Source of the DNA: Desulfobacula sp.
GTDB lineage: Bacteria; Desulfobacterota; Desulfobacteria; Desulfobacterales; Desulfobacteraceae
Direction of reading: 5' to 3'
NCBI GenBank assembly: GCA_020048635.1
Contig: JAIFMF010000030.1
Coordinates: 1 to 32,455, forward strand
Length of the DNA: 32,455 nucleotides
The translations under genes and the position numbers were made by a program. Numbering within the stretch: position 1 is the stretch's first letter; each line of letters opens with the position of its first letter. Positions 8,884-16,579 of the stretch are shown here, piece after piece. Below the pieces are notes generated by a model. The model ran no database searches. It saw only the letters and a program-made list of their open reading frames with translations, and was not told where the DNA came from.

Positions 8884-9546
8884 ATGGAAAATTATCTTCA
8901 TCCGACATATTATATTGACAGTGATCACCCGGAAATTATTGCATTTGCAGACCAGCACAGCCAATCCGGGAAAACGGATATGGAAAAGGCAATAGAGATT
9001 TATTACGCGGTCCGGGACACTATCCGGTATAACCCTTACAGCATTGAGCCTAAGAAAGAATCCATGAAGGCCAGTACGATTTTAATGCGGCGGTACGGTT
9101 ATTGTGTGGCCAAGGCTGTGGTTCTGGCAGCCTGCCTCAGGAGCCGGGGAATTCCGGCAAGACTCGGGTTTGCCGATGTTCAGAACCATTTGAATACTGA
9201 GCGGCTTAAAAAACTCATGGAAACAGATGTTTTTGTGTACCATGGATACACGGAAATTTTTCTGAATGGGAAATGGGTCAAGGCTACCCCGGCATTTAAC
9301 CTGGAGCTCTGCACCAATTTTAATGTAAAGCCCCTGGAGTTTGATGGAATAAATGATTCCATATTGCATCCTTACGACAAATCAGGAAATCTGCACATGG
9401 AATATGTGAAAGATCACGGTACCTTTTCTGATCTTCCATGGGACATTATCCTTGCCGACTCCATGAAGCGCTATCCACTGTATTTTGAAGATCTTGAGGT
9501 CCGTTCAAAAGATTTTTCAGCAGAAGCCCTTAAAGAAAATCAATAG
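8884..9546 (+). CDS. Transglutaminase-like cysteine protein
   Basis: A 220-residue protein with the transglutaminase/protease core. The nucleophile is C74 in RRYGYCVAKA, followed by the helix and ACLRSRGIPARLGFADV, which is the usual pattern after the cysteine. H120 lies in VYHGYTEIFLNGKWVKATPAFN. The third catalytic position, normally Asp, appears to be T135 (KATPAF), so the triad is atypical. No signal peptide or membrane segment is seen, so it is cytoplasmic. It stands alone between divergent and convergent neighbours. The substrate is unknown; a peptidase, amidase or non-catalytic role all remain possible. Confidence 0.75.
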   Translation: MENYLHPTYYIDSDHPEIIAFADQHSQSGKTDMEKAIEIYYAVRDTIRYNPYSIEPKKESMKASTILMRRYGYCVAKAVVLAACLRSRGIPARLGFADVQNHLNTERLKKLMETDVFVYHGYTEIFLNGKWVKATPAFNLELCTNFNVKPLEFDGINDSILHPYDKSGNLHMEYVKDHGTFSDLPWDIILADSMKRYPLYFEDLEVRSKDFSAEALKENQ

Positions 9547-9568
9547 AGCAAGAAAACTGTTAGGTTGC

Positions 9569-10636
9569 TTATGGCTTTCTAAAAGCCTCGGCTACCTCTT
9601 TGGTCAGCTTCAACACCTTTTTTGCAGAGTCAAGATCAAGGGAACCGGTACCGCAACTCGGTGTAATAAAGGACTGGGAGATGATGGTTTTCTTGTCAAT
9701 CCCCGCTTTTCTGGATAATTCATCCATCTGCTGGTGCAGCAGCCGGATCAGGCCAGGGGCGTTCTGTTTGGCAACGAGTTCCGGTTTTGCCGTAGGGATT
9801 ATCCCCCAGGCAAGAATTTTGCCCTGATTTAAAAATGATTTGATCATTTCCGGATAAAGAATGAATTTGTCAAAATAGGAAAAGGTATCAAAGCTTATGA
9901 TATCAATGTCTGATCCAAGAAGCATGTCCCATTCTGTATTGGCACAGACATGAACTCCTGTAAGGCCGCCTTCCGAGTGGATTTCCCGGGAAATTTCCTC
10001 AATGCCGAGAGTGACATCTGCTTTGCTGATGGTAATATAGGCCGAGGTTCCAAATCCAGCCAGGGCCGGTTCATCCAGGAAAATAATGGGGATGGCTCCT
10101 CTCTTTGAAAATTCTTTGGCCTGCCATTTTGCATTCATGGCCAGTTTTTTAATGGCGGCATCCCGTAACTGGTCGTGATAAAAAATGTCTTTGTCTTTTT
10201 CATCCTTTACAGCGGTTCCAAAGGTAATGGGGCCTGTCACCTGGCCTTTGAGGGCTATAAAAGGCCCTCCTTTTTCATCCACCTGCCGTAAAAATTCAAA
10301 AAAGCCTTTCCCCCTTGTTCCGGAAAGGGCAAACCGTGAATTCCCTAAATCTTCTCCTGATTCAGACAGGGTGAGATAATCTTCAAAAAAGGACACCATC
10401 TCGTTATCAAACCCTGGCTTGGAAGTATCTAGAAGATTTTTTTCAGTTCCGGCAACAAATCCCGGGAGACCGGAAAGAAACTGGCTGATCATGCCTTCTT
10501 CTTTGTAAAGTGGCAGTTGAATCCAGAGCGGGATGTCCGGTGTATGTTCAAAGACAAGATTGAGCGCTGCTGTGTGGTCTGTCATGGGAAGGCTGCCGAT
10601 TAGAAGCGGCAACGCACGGGGTTTAAAATCTATCAT
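9569..10636 (-). CDS. MetE/UROD-fold methyltransferase, candidate folate-independent methionine synthase
   Basis: A 355-residue TIM-barrel protein of the MetE-C/uroporphyrinogen decarboxylase superfamily. It lacks the N-terminal folate-binding half of MetE. The zinc site typical of MetE seems present as H229 and C231 (GVHVCAN), an acidic residue in ISFDTFSY (Asp where MetE has Glu), and the cysteine in ITPSCGTGSL. Proteins of this size and motif include the Mes families, which methylate homocysteine from a corrinoid protein; a MesB-like role would suit an anaerobe with a Wood-Ljungdahl pathway. The ATG at 10636 has GGAAGG about 10 bases upstream, so I prefer it to a TTG at 10654. Other methyl donors or a UROD-like role are not excluded. 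Confidence 0.72.
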   Translation of the reverse strand: MIDFKPRALPLLIGSLPMTDHTAALNLVFEHTPDIPLWIQLPLYKEEGMISQFLSGLPGFVAGTEKNLLDTSKPGFDNEMVSFFEDYLTLSESGEDLGNSRFALSGTRGKGFFEFLRQVDEKGGPFIALKGQVTGPITFGTAVKDEKDKDIFYHDQLRDAAIKKLAMNAKWQAKEFSKRGAIPIIFLDEPALAGFGTSAYITISKADVTLGIEEISREIHSEGGLTGVHVCANTEWDMLLGSDIDIISFDTFSYFDKFILYPEMIKSFLNQGKILAWGIIPTAKPELVAKQNAPGLIRLLHQQMDELSRKAGIDKKTIISQSFITPSCGTGSLDLDSAKKVLKLTKEVAEAFRKP

Positions 10637-10764
10637 CTGATGGTTTCCTTCCAAAATAAGGGTTCTTTCCTGATCATCCCTTGATAAAATTGCTGAATTA
10701 TACCATCATTGACCAAAGATGAAAACAAGGAAGAAAATTATTCATCCATTAAAGAAGAGGGATT

Positions 10765-12606
10765 GTGAGTATCAGGAAATTAGAATTGCTGTCACCGGCA
10801 AAAAACAGTGAATTCGGGATTGCTGCCGTCAACCATGGTGCTGATGCAGTGTATATCGGAGCTGCCGGATTCAGTGCAAGAGCTGCTGCCGGAAATGGCA
10901 TCAATGAAATTGAAAAATTGACTGCCTATGCCCATTTTTATAATGCAAAAGTTTATATTGCCCTGAATATCATTCTTTTCGATCACGAGTTGGAGGAAGT
11001 ACAGAAACTAATACGGCAGTTGTGGAATGCCGGGGCCGATGCCCTGATTATTCAGGATCTGGGGGTTCTGGAATTGGATCTGCCTCCTATCCCTTTGTTT
11101 GCCAGCACTCAGCTCGACAACCAGACCGTCTCCCGTGTCCGGTTTCTTGAGTCGGCAGGCTTTGAAAGGGTGATCCTGGCAAGGGAACTGTCACTCAAGG
11201 CCATCGAAGACATCCGGCAGAACACTGCCGTTGATCTGGAAGCCTTTGTGCATGGGGCTCTTTGCGTATGCTACAGCGGTCGCTGCTATCTCAGTGCCGC
11301 CATTGGCAAAAGAAGTGCCAACCGGGGGCAATGCGGACAGCCCTGCCGCCTTTCATGGACTCTGGTGAATGGTGCTGGTCAAGTGCTGGCAAAAGATCGT
11401 TACCTGTTATCTCTGAAGGACATGAACCGGTCTGATTACCTTCATGATCTGGTTTCAGCCGGTGTTACCTCGTTTAAAATCGAGGGGCGGTTGAAGGATA
11501 TTTCTTATGTAAAAAACATCACCGCCCATTATCGGAAAAGGCTGGATGACGTCATTACTGGGTCATCCGAATATCAGGCCGCATCATCGGGAAAAACCGG
11601 GCTCTTTTTTGTGCCTGATCCTAAAAAGACGTTTAACCGGGGAGAAACCGATTATCTGCTCTTTGGCCGCAAAGAGGATATCCAATCCCTCAATACGCCA
11701 AAATCCGTTGGAGAGAAAATCGGCATTGTCGATCATATGGATCTCAAATATTTTACATTGAAAAAAGCCCATGATCTTCATAACGGTGACGGGCTCTGTT
11801 TTATCAATCAGTCCGGGAAACTCGAAGGATTCCAGGTGAATAGAGCGGATCTGGAAAAAATCTATCCAGCCGGATTTCCGGATCTTAAAAAGAGTGGCCT
11901 TTTCCCCGGTGCTGTGATGTATCGAAACCATGATCATTTTTTTCAAAAAAAGCTGGATGGGCCTTCTTCAGAAAGGAAAATAGCCCTTGATCTGGCTTTT
12001 TTCGAAACCGGGCAGGGCTTTGCCCTTCAAGGGACGGATGAAGATGGAAACATGGCTGAGGTTGTTCTGGGTGTGGAAAAAATCGAAGCAAAAGATGAGA
12101 CCGCTGCTCTCACAACCTTAAAAAAGCAATTGGGCCGACTAGGTGATTCCCAATTTTATCTCAAGAGTCTCAGCGTTCTTTCAAAGCCATATTTCATGGT
12201 CACAAAGGAATTAAACCGGATCAGAAGAGAGCTTTTAGAGGCCCTTACGCAAAAACGGCAGGAAAACTATTGCCGGGAACCCGCAAAACCACGACTTTCC
12301 ATAACCCCTTTTCCTGAAAAACATCTTGATTTTACAGCCAATGTTTCCAATCAAAAAGCGGTTGAATTTTATCAAAAGCGCGGGGTAGAAACCATTGATT
12401 CTGCCTTCGAGCTTGGTCAACCGGGTTCCGGAACGGTTGTTATGATGCTTCGCCATTGCATCCTGAAAGCATTGGGGCAGTGCCGAAGAGAAGTTACAAG
12501 ACATCCGGAAATATGGAAGGGCCCTTTTTTTATTGAAAACAAGGCCGGACGGTTTCTGCTTGAGTTTGATTGTATCAACTGTGAAATGCGGATTAAAATG
12601 ATGTAA
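10765..12606 (+). CDS. U32 family protein, RlhA-like (23S rRNA hydroxylation)
   Basis: A 613-residue member of the peptidase U32 family. These proteins carry an Fe-S site and modify RNA by prephenate-dependent hydroxylation rather than acting as proteases. The N-terminal barrel begins ELLSPAKNSEFGIAAVNHGADAVYIG. The signature CVCYSGRCYLS followed by RGQCGQPCR supplies the Fe-S cysteines. The long C-terminal extension past residue 330 matches RlhA (about 650 residues in E. coli) better than TrhP or UbiU. The start is GTG with AGAGG upstream. An alternative is the TrhO/TrhP-type tRNA hydroxylation function; length favours RlhA. Confidence 0.8.
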   Translation: MSIRKLELLSPAKNSEFGIAAVNHGADAVYIGAAGFSARAAAGNGINEIEKLTAYAHFYNAKVYIALNIILFDHELEEVQKLIRQLWNAGADALIIQDLGVLELDLPPIPLFASTQLDNQTVSRVRFLESAGFERVILARELSLKAIEDIRQNTAVDLEAFVHGALCVCYSGRCYLSAAIGKRSANRGQCGQPCRLSWTLVNGAGQVLAKDRYLLSLKDMNRSDYLHDLVSAGVTSFKIEGRLKDISYVKNITAHYRKRLDDVITGSSEYQAASSGKTGLFFVPDPKKTFNRGETDYLLFGRKEDIQSLNTPKSVGEKIGIVDHMDLKYFTLKKAHDLHNGDGLCFINQSGKLEGFQVNRADLEKIYPAGFPDLKKSGLFPGAVMYRNHDHFFQKKLDGPSSERKIALDLAFFETGQGFALQGTDEDGNMAEVVLGVEKIEAKDETAALTTLKKQLGRLGDSQFYLKSLSVLSKPYFMVTKELNRIRRELLEALTQKRQENYCREPAKPRLSITPFPEKHLDFTANVSNQKAVEFYQKRGVETIDSAFELGQPGSGTVVMMLRHCILKALGQCRREVTRHPEIWKGPFFIENKAGRFLLEFDCINCEMRIKMM

Positions 12607-12644
12607 AAAAAGACGGGAAGGCGAACCATCGCACAACCCGTCTT
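12605..12644 (-). terminator. Intrinsic terminator of the acyl-CoA dehydrogenase gene
   Basis: Perfect 8-base stem AAGACGGG (12610-12617) with CCCGTCTT (12637-12644), with an inner GCGA/TCGC helix. On the minus strand it is followed by a run of seven T (plus-strand A 12605-12611), giving a classic intrinsic terminator. It lies between two convergent genes and may also slow transcription from the plus strand, where the tail is poor in T. Confidence 0.85.
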
Positions 12645-12671
12645 AATATGACAATCTGATACAGCGGCGAT

Positions 12672-14486
12672 TTAGCTTGGGAACATCGCATCCTCTATAT
12701 CCACGGCAACACTGCTGGTATTCATGAGCGCGCTGAATCTGCCGAGAGTGATAGGAAGCTGAGTTTCTACAAAAAATTGAAGGGATTTGATGATGCCTTC
12801 ATAAAAAGAGATGTCTTTCTTTTTAGCGGTTTCAAGTTTGTTTACAGCAAGGACGGCTCTCCAGAGCAGCATCCACGCCATGGTGACATCCCCTGTGGCA
12901 TCCTGGAACGGATGGGCGTTGGCAAAAGCGTTCAATACCTTTGCCGACATGGCCGTTGTTCCCATGTGAATGGCGACCTCTGCAAGTTTGTTCAGTGCTT
13001 CTTCAATTTTGACGGCTTGTTTTTCAAGCCTGGGAATTGCCTTGCCTGCCACAACCCATTTCTGCATCTCGCCAAACAGGTCCATGATGGGTTTACCCTT
13101 TTTGAGCCCCAATTTTCGTCCAAGAAGATCCATGGCCTGAATACCGTTGGTGCCTTCATAAATCAGGGTGATCCGGCAATCCCTTAAAAGTTGAGCCATG
13201 GGATATTCTTCAATGAAGCCATATCCACCGTAAACCTGCATGCCCTGGCTACAGACCTCAAAGGATCGGTCCGTGACGTAACCTTTGGCAATGGGCGTCA
13301 GGACTTCAACAAAACCCTGGTATTTGTCTTTTTCTTCTTTTGTGGGCGCATGATTGGCCATGTCGGCAGAATACTGGACGAAATATAGAAGCGATCTCAT
13401 GCCCTCGACAAAGACCTTCATCATCATCAACTGGCGTCTGACATCCGGGTGATTGATGATGGCAACGGACTTGGCTTCCGGGTTCATGAATTCAAGGATA
13501 TTTTTACCCTGGATCCGGTTTCTGGCATAATCAAGGGCATACATATAAGCGGCTGTAGCGCAAGCAAATCCCTGGAATCCGACAAGACGTCTGGCCTCAT
13601 TCATCATCAGGAACATGCCCTGCATGCCCTTGTTTTCTTCACCCAGAAGGGTGCCGATGCAGTTACCTTTTGAGCCAAGGGAAAGAGAGCAGGTGCTGTT
13701 TCCGTGGATGCCGAGTTTGTGTTCAATGCCGGTGCAGATAACATCATTGAACTGCCCTGGAGTTCCATCCGGGTTGACCCGGAATTTCGGAACAAGAAAC
13801 AGGGAAATGCCCTTTGTGCCTTCAGGAGCACCTTCAATCCTTGCAAGAACCGGGTGGATGATGTTTTCTGCAAGATCATGATCGCCGCCGGAAATAAATA
13901 TTTTTTCACCGATAATGGAGAATGTACCATCCCCGTTTCTAACGGCCTTGGTTGTCAGTGCGCCAACATCAGAGCCAGCGCCCGGTTCCGTCAGGAGCAT
14001 GGTGCCGGTCCATTTTCCGGTATACATATTTTTCAGGTAGATTCTTTTCTGTTCAGGCGTACCGAATTTTTCTACCAGATGGCCGGCGCCATGGGTCAGA
14101 CCCGGATACATCATGAAGGGGAAATTGGCACCGTTAAAATACTCAGCGCCGGCAGACGCAACTGTTCTCGGCATTCCCTGCCCGCCCCATTCCGGATCTT
14201 CGGTCACGGCTAGCCACTCGCCCTCGTTGAATATTTTATAGAGTCTTTTAAAGGATTCTGGGGTGGTGACCTTGCCGTTTTCAAGTTTGCAGCCTTGCTG
14301 ATCGCCTTCTTTATTGGCTGGCAGGAGTTCCTTGATGGCAAAATTCTTTGCTTCACCGATCACAAGGTCAATGGTTTTTCTATTAAAATCTGCAAAATTT
14401 TCATGAAGCCCGGATAAGGTTTCGGCTTCAAGCTGTTCGTGAATTACAAATTCGATATCTCTTCGATCGGAAATAAGTTGGGTCAT
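12672..14486 (-). CDS. Acyl-CoA dehydrogenase, DmdC-type large form
   Basis: FAD enzyme that introduces a 2,3 double bond into acyl-CoA and passes electrons to ETF. The 604 residues include the long C-terminal extension of the large ACAD group (DmdC/FadE5-like). Visible marks are the FAD/substrate motif MLLTEPGAGSDVGALTT, GEKIFISGGDHD, and YGGYGFIEEYPMAQLLRDCRI followed by LIYEGTNGIQAMDLLGRKL with the catalytic-region Glu. The start ATG at 14486 has AGGAGG about 9 bases upstream, and an in-frame upstream start at 14519 lacks one. The gene is monocistronic with its own terminator. The true substrate (fatty acyl, branched or methylthio) cannot be read; DmdC function itself is not implied. Confidence 0.9.
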   Translation of the reverse strand: MTQLISDRRDIEFVIHEQLEAETLSGLHENFADFNRKTIDLVIGEAKNFAIKELLPANKEGDQQGCKLENGKVTTPESFKRLYKIFNEGEWLAVTEDPEWGGQGMPRTVASAGAEYFNGANFPFMMYPGLTHGAGHLVEKFGTPEQKRIYLKNMYTGKWTGTMLLTEPGAGSDVGALTTKAVRNGDGTFSIIGEKIFISGGDHDLAENIIHPVLARIEGAPEGTKGISLFLVPKFRVNPDGTPGQFNDVICTGIEHKLGIHGNSTCSLSLGSKGNCIGTLLGEENKGMQGMFLMMNEARRLVGFQGFACATAAYMYALDYARNRIQGKNILEFMNPEAKSVAIINHPDVRRQLMMMKVFVEGMRSLLYFVQYSADMANHAPTKEEKDKYQGFVEVLTPIAKGYVTDRSFEVCSQGMQVYGGYGFIEEYPMAQLLRDCRITLIYEGTNGIQAMDLLGRKLGLKKGKPIMDLFGEMQKWVVAGKAIPRLEKQAVKIEEALNKLAEVAIHMGTTAMSAKVLNAFANAHPFQDATGDVTMAWMLLWRAVLAVNKLETAKKKDISFYEGIIKSLQFFVETQLPITLGRFSALMNTSSVAVDIEDAMFPS

Positions 14487-14714
14487 TTTTAAATTATCCT
14501 CCTGCTGTTTGTGTTGCAAAAATATGTATTATTCTTTTTTCTAAGTTATCAGTGAATGAATTGATGCTCACTCTCACATGGTGACTATTATGAATTTCTA
14601 AAAGAGTTGAACAGACATCTTTAATAGCATTTTTAAATAATGATAATAAAAGCTTATTAAAAATTCGATTGATCATTGGTAAAAAACCGTATCACCCTAT
14701 TAAATGTTTATTTT

Positions 14715-14755
14715 AATGAATACTAATTCATTGCATTAAATTTTATGGCTGTCAA
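14715..14755 (-). promoter_or_regulatory. Candidate promoter -35 and palindromic operator for the acyl-CoA dehydrogenase
   Basis: On the minus strand a perfect TTGACA (plus 14750-14755) is followed 17 bases downstream by the palindrome AATGAAT-ACTA-ATTCATT (14715-14732), where a -10 and start site would lie. The palindrome resembles operators of TetR-type fatty-acid regulators (compare Bacillus FadR TGAATGA..TCATTCA). No good -10 is seen and the leader to 14486 would be over 200 bases, so this is tentative. Confidence 0.35.
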
Positions 14756-14799
14756 TGATTATTTTTTACAAATTCTGAATAATCATATAGGGTTATTGA

Positions 14800-14961
14800 A
14801 TGGAAAAGAGCCCTTCCTGCGGCATTCATCAGATTTGTGACGGTAGTTTTTCCGCAATCCTCGTACCGGGTTCAGGGGTCACTTCAGCCCTGTTAAGCGA
14901 AAGCGGTATTCGTGTTTTTTCAGAACATGAGCTGAGTCTGGTAGAGTTGATCTTATCTTGA
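14800..14961 (+). CDS. Possible small ORF of 53 residues
   Basis: An ATG at 14800, with AGGG about 8 bases upstream, opens a 53-codon frame ending in TGA at 14959-14961. The product begins MEKSPSCGIHQICDG and ends SEHELSLVELILS. It lies in the 600-base gap between acyl-CoA dehydrogenase and the GntR gene. The composition is protein-like, in contrast to the AT-rich DNA on both sides. I do not recognise it; it may be a real small protein or the remnant of a lost gene. The rest of the gap (14522-14714) is AT-rich with nothing I can call. Confidence 0.3.
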   Translation: MEKSPSCGIHQICDGSFSAILVPGSGVTSALLSESGIRVFSEHELSLVELILS

Positions 14962-15004
14962 GTTATTGCACTGATTTTTTGATATGACCATAAAATAAAA
15001 CAAA

Positions 15005-15033
15005 TTGACACTTGATTGATGAATAGTTAAACT
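15005..15033 (+). promoter_or_regulatory. Sigma-70 type promoter of the GntR-activase-GRE operon
   Basis: TTGACA at 15005-15010 is a perfect -35, followed after 17 bases by TAAACT at 15028-15033 (4 of 6 to TATAAT). The -10 lies inside the large palindrome at 15022-15052, so a bound repressor would block it directly. Confidence 0.65.
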
Positions 15034-15052
15034 GTCCTACAGTTTAACTATT
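15022..15052 (+). promoter_or_regulatory. 31-base palindromic operator, probable GntR autoregulatory site
   Basis: Two perfect 14-base arms, AATAGTTAAACTGT (15022-15035) and ACAGTTTAACTATT (15039-15052), flank CCT. It covers the -10 of the promoter and ends 34 bases before the GntR start. GntR/FCD dimers bind such short-spaced palindromes, usually next to their own gene. The same sequence could fold as a hairpin in the 5' leader, so an RNA role is an alternative. Confidence 0.75.
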
Positions 15053-15086
15053 TGTTCTGGCAATATTTCTATTCCGGAGACAAACG

Positions 15087-15809
15087 ATGAATGTTCAGTT
15101 TAAAAAAATGAAACCCCTGAAATCTTATCAGCATGTGGTGGATGAGATTCAGGCCGCTATATGTGAAGGGAGCATTAAAGAGGGTGAGAAGCTTCCGTCG
15201 GAAATGAAACTGAAAGAAATGTTTGATACCAGCAGGGGAACCATCCGTGAAGCCCTCAGAGTGCTGGAACATAAGGGGCTTGTTTCTATCCGGACAGGAG
15301 TGAATGGTGGTGCCCGGATTCAGGGGGCCAATACAAAACCCATGACCGACAGCGTGGCTATTCTTATCCGTCAGCAGAAAGTGTCCCTTCATCATCTGGC
15401 CGAATTCAGAAAAATGATGGAAGGCCATATCTCGGAGCAGGCTGCCAAAAATGCAGATAAAAATGATATTAAAAAGTTGAAGGCAATTTTAGAGAGTGCC
15501 GCCGCGCATATTGAAACAAAACCGTCCGGGTGGAAGGAGTTTCATGAAATGGATGCCGAATTTCACCGGACCTTGGCCATGATAGCAAAAAACCCGCTTC
15601 TGGAGGCAAATCTGACAGCCGTTCATGACAATATCCAGATTTATTTTCACCAGTATTTACCGTGGAGCGAGACTTTGCTCAATGACAATTTCAAGGATTT
15701 ATGCGACATCGCAGCCGCTGTGGAACAAAAAGATCCTGCTGCTGCTCGAAGGATTGCCGAGGAGCATGTGGAAAAGTTCAATGCCCTGATGGAGAAGAAT
15801 CTTGAATGA
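15087..15809 (+). CDS. GntR/FadR-family (FCD) transcriptional regulator
   Basis: A 240-residue regulator. The N-terminal winged HTH (about 10-80) shows the GntR pattern EGEKLPSEMKLKEMFDTSRGTIREALRVLEHKGLV. The all-helical FCD ligand domain (about 95-235) has the metal-ligand type residues DAEFH, AVHDN and EEHVEKF, where small carboxylic or amino acids usually bind. It heads the operon: its TGA overlaps the activase ATG by four bases (ATGA). Together with the palindrome over its promoter this points to ligand-controlled autorepression of the glycyl radical genes. The ligand is unknown; a substrate or product of the GRE is the natural guess. Confidence 0.92.
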   Translation: MNVQFKKMKPLKSYQHVVDEIQAAICEGSIKEGEKLPSEMKLKEMFDTSRGTIREALRVLEHKGLVSIRTGVNGGARIQGANTKPMTDSVAILIRQQKVSLHHLAEFRKMMEGHISEQAAKNADKNDIKKLKAILESAAAHIETKPSGWKEFHEMDAEFHRTLAMIAKNPLLEANLTAVHDNIQIYFHQYLPWSETLLNDNFKDLCDIAAAVEQKDPAAARRIAEEHVEKFNALMEKNLE

Positions 15810-16561
15810 TGGATAATCCGGCAATTTTTAAAATTCAAAGATATTCCATTCATGATGGACCAGGCATTAGAACCACGGTTTTTTTTCAGGGGTGTCCCTT
15901 ATCCTGCCGCTGGTGCCATAACCCGGAAAGTCAGAGAATGCCTGGAAAAATAAGCTCGGAAGAGATGGACAAGCTTGTTGCGAAATTAATGGAAGAGATT
16001 GAAAAGGATATGATTTTTTATGATGATTCCGGCGGCGGGGTAACCTTTTCAGGAGGAGAACCCTTGTCTCAACCGAAATTATTATTCAGGCTTCTGGATC
16101 AGTGTCAAGAAAAAGAGATTCATACCTGTCTGGATACGTCCGGGTATGCAGATCCTGAAATCCTTTTCAGCATTTCGCAGATAACAGACCTCATCTTGTA
16201 TGATATTAAACTGATAGATGAAGCGGCGTATAAAACTTTGACTGGGAAAAGTGTTTCTCCTGTACTGAATAATTTAAAACTGTTATCGAACCGTAAAACA
16301 AACGTCAGTATCCGGTTTCCGCTAATCCCGGAGATGACGGATACAGAAGAAAACATTGCCGATGTGATTTCTTTTTTAAAGGAAAATACGGATTATCGGG
16401 ATATCCATATCCTTCCGTTTCATAAGGCAGGGGAAGGTAAATATGAGTTATTGAAAATGAAAAACCATATGAAGGATATAGCAGCACCCTCACCAAAAAG
16501 AGTGGCCAAAGTTAAAGAACAATTTGAATTCAATGGATTCAACGTAACCATCGGTGGATGA
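15806..16561 (+). CDS. Glycyl radical enzyme activase, compact radical SAM protein
   Basis: Installs the glycyl radical on its partner GRE using SAM and a [4Fe-4S] cluster. The radical SAM motif is CPLSCRWC (CxxxCxxC), directly after YSIHDGPGIRTTVFFQG, the standard GRE-activase start. SAM-binding TFSGGEPL and the DTSGYAD and LYDIKL strands follow. Many GRE activases insert an 8-Fe ferredoxin-like domain after the CHNPES step. Here the chain goes straight to helices and FYDDSGGGVTFSGG with no extra cysteines, so it is the short PflA-like form (251 residues). It lies between the regulator (4-base overlap) and the GRE (18-base gap, AGAAGGA ribosome site), so the partner is clear. Confidence 0.94.
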   Translation: MMDNPAIFKIQRYSIHDGPGIRTTVFFQGCPLSCRWCHNPESQRMPGKISSEEMDKLVAKLMEEIEKDMIFYDDSGGGVTFSGGEPLSQPKLLFRLLDQCQEKEIHTCLDTSGYADPEILFSISQITDLILYDIKLIDEAAYKTLTGKSVSPVLNNLKLLSNRKTNVSIRFPLIPEMTDTEENIADVISFLKENTDYRDIHILPFHKAGEGKYELLKMKNHMKDIAAPSPKRVAKVKEQFEFNGFNVTIGG

Positions 16562-16579
16562 AAAAAGAAGGATAAAAAA

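Noticed and set aside
13704..14213. A 169-codon open frame opposite the acyl-CoA dehydrogenase
   Set aside because: Antisense shadow; the product is Cys/Phe-rich without recognisable domains.
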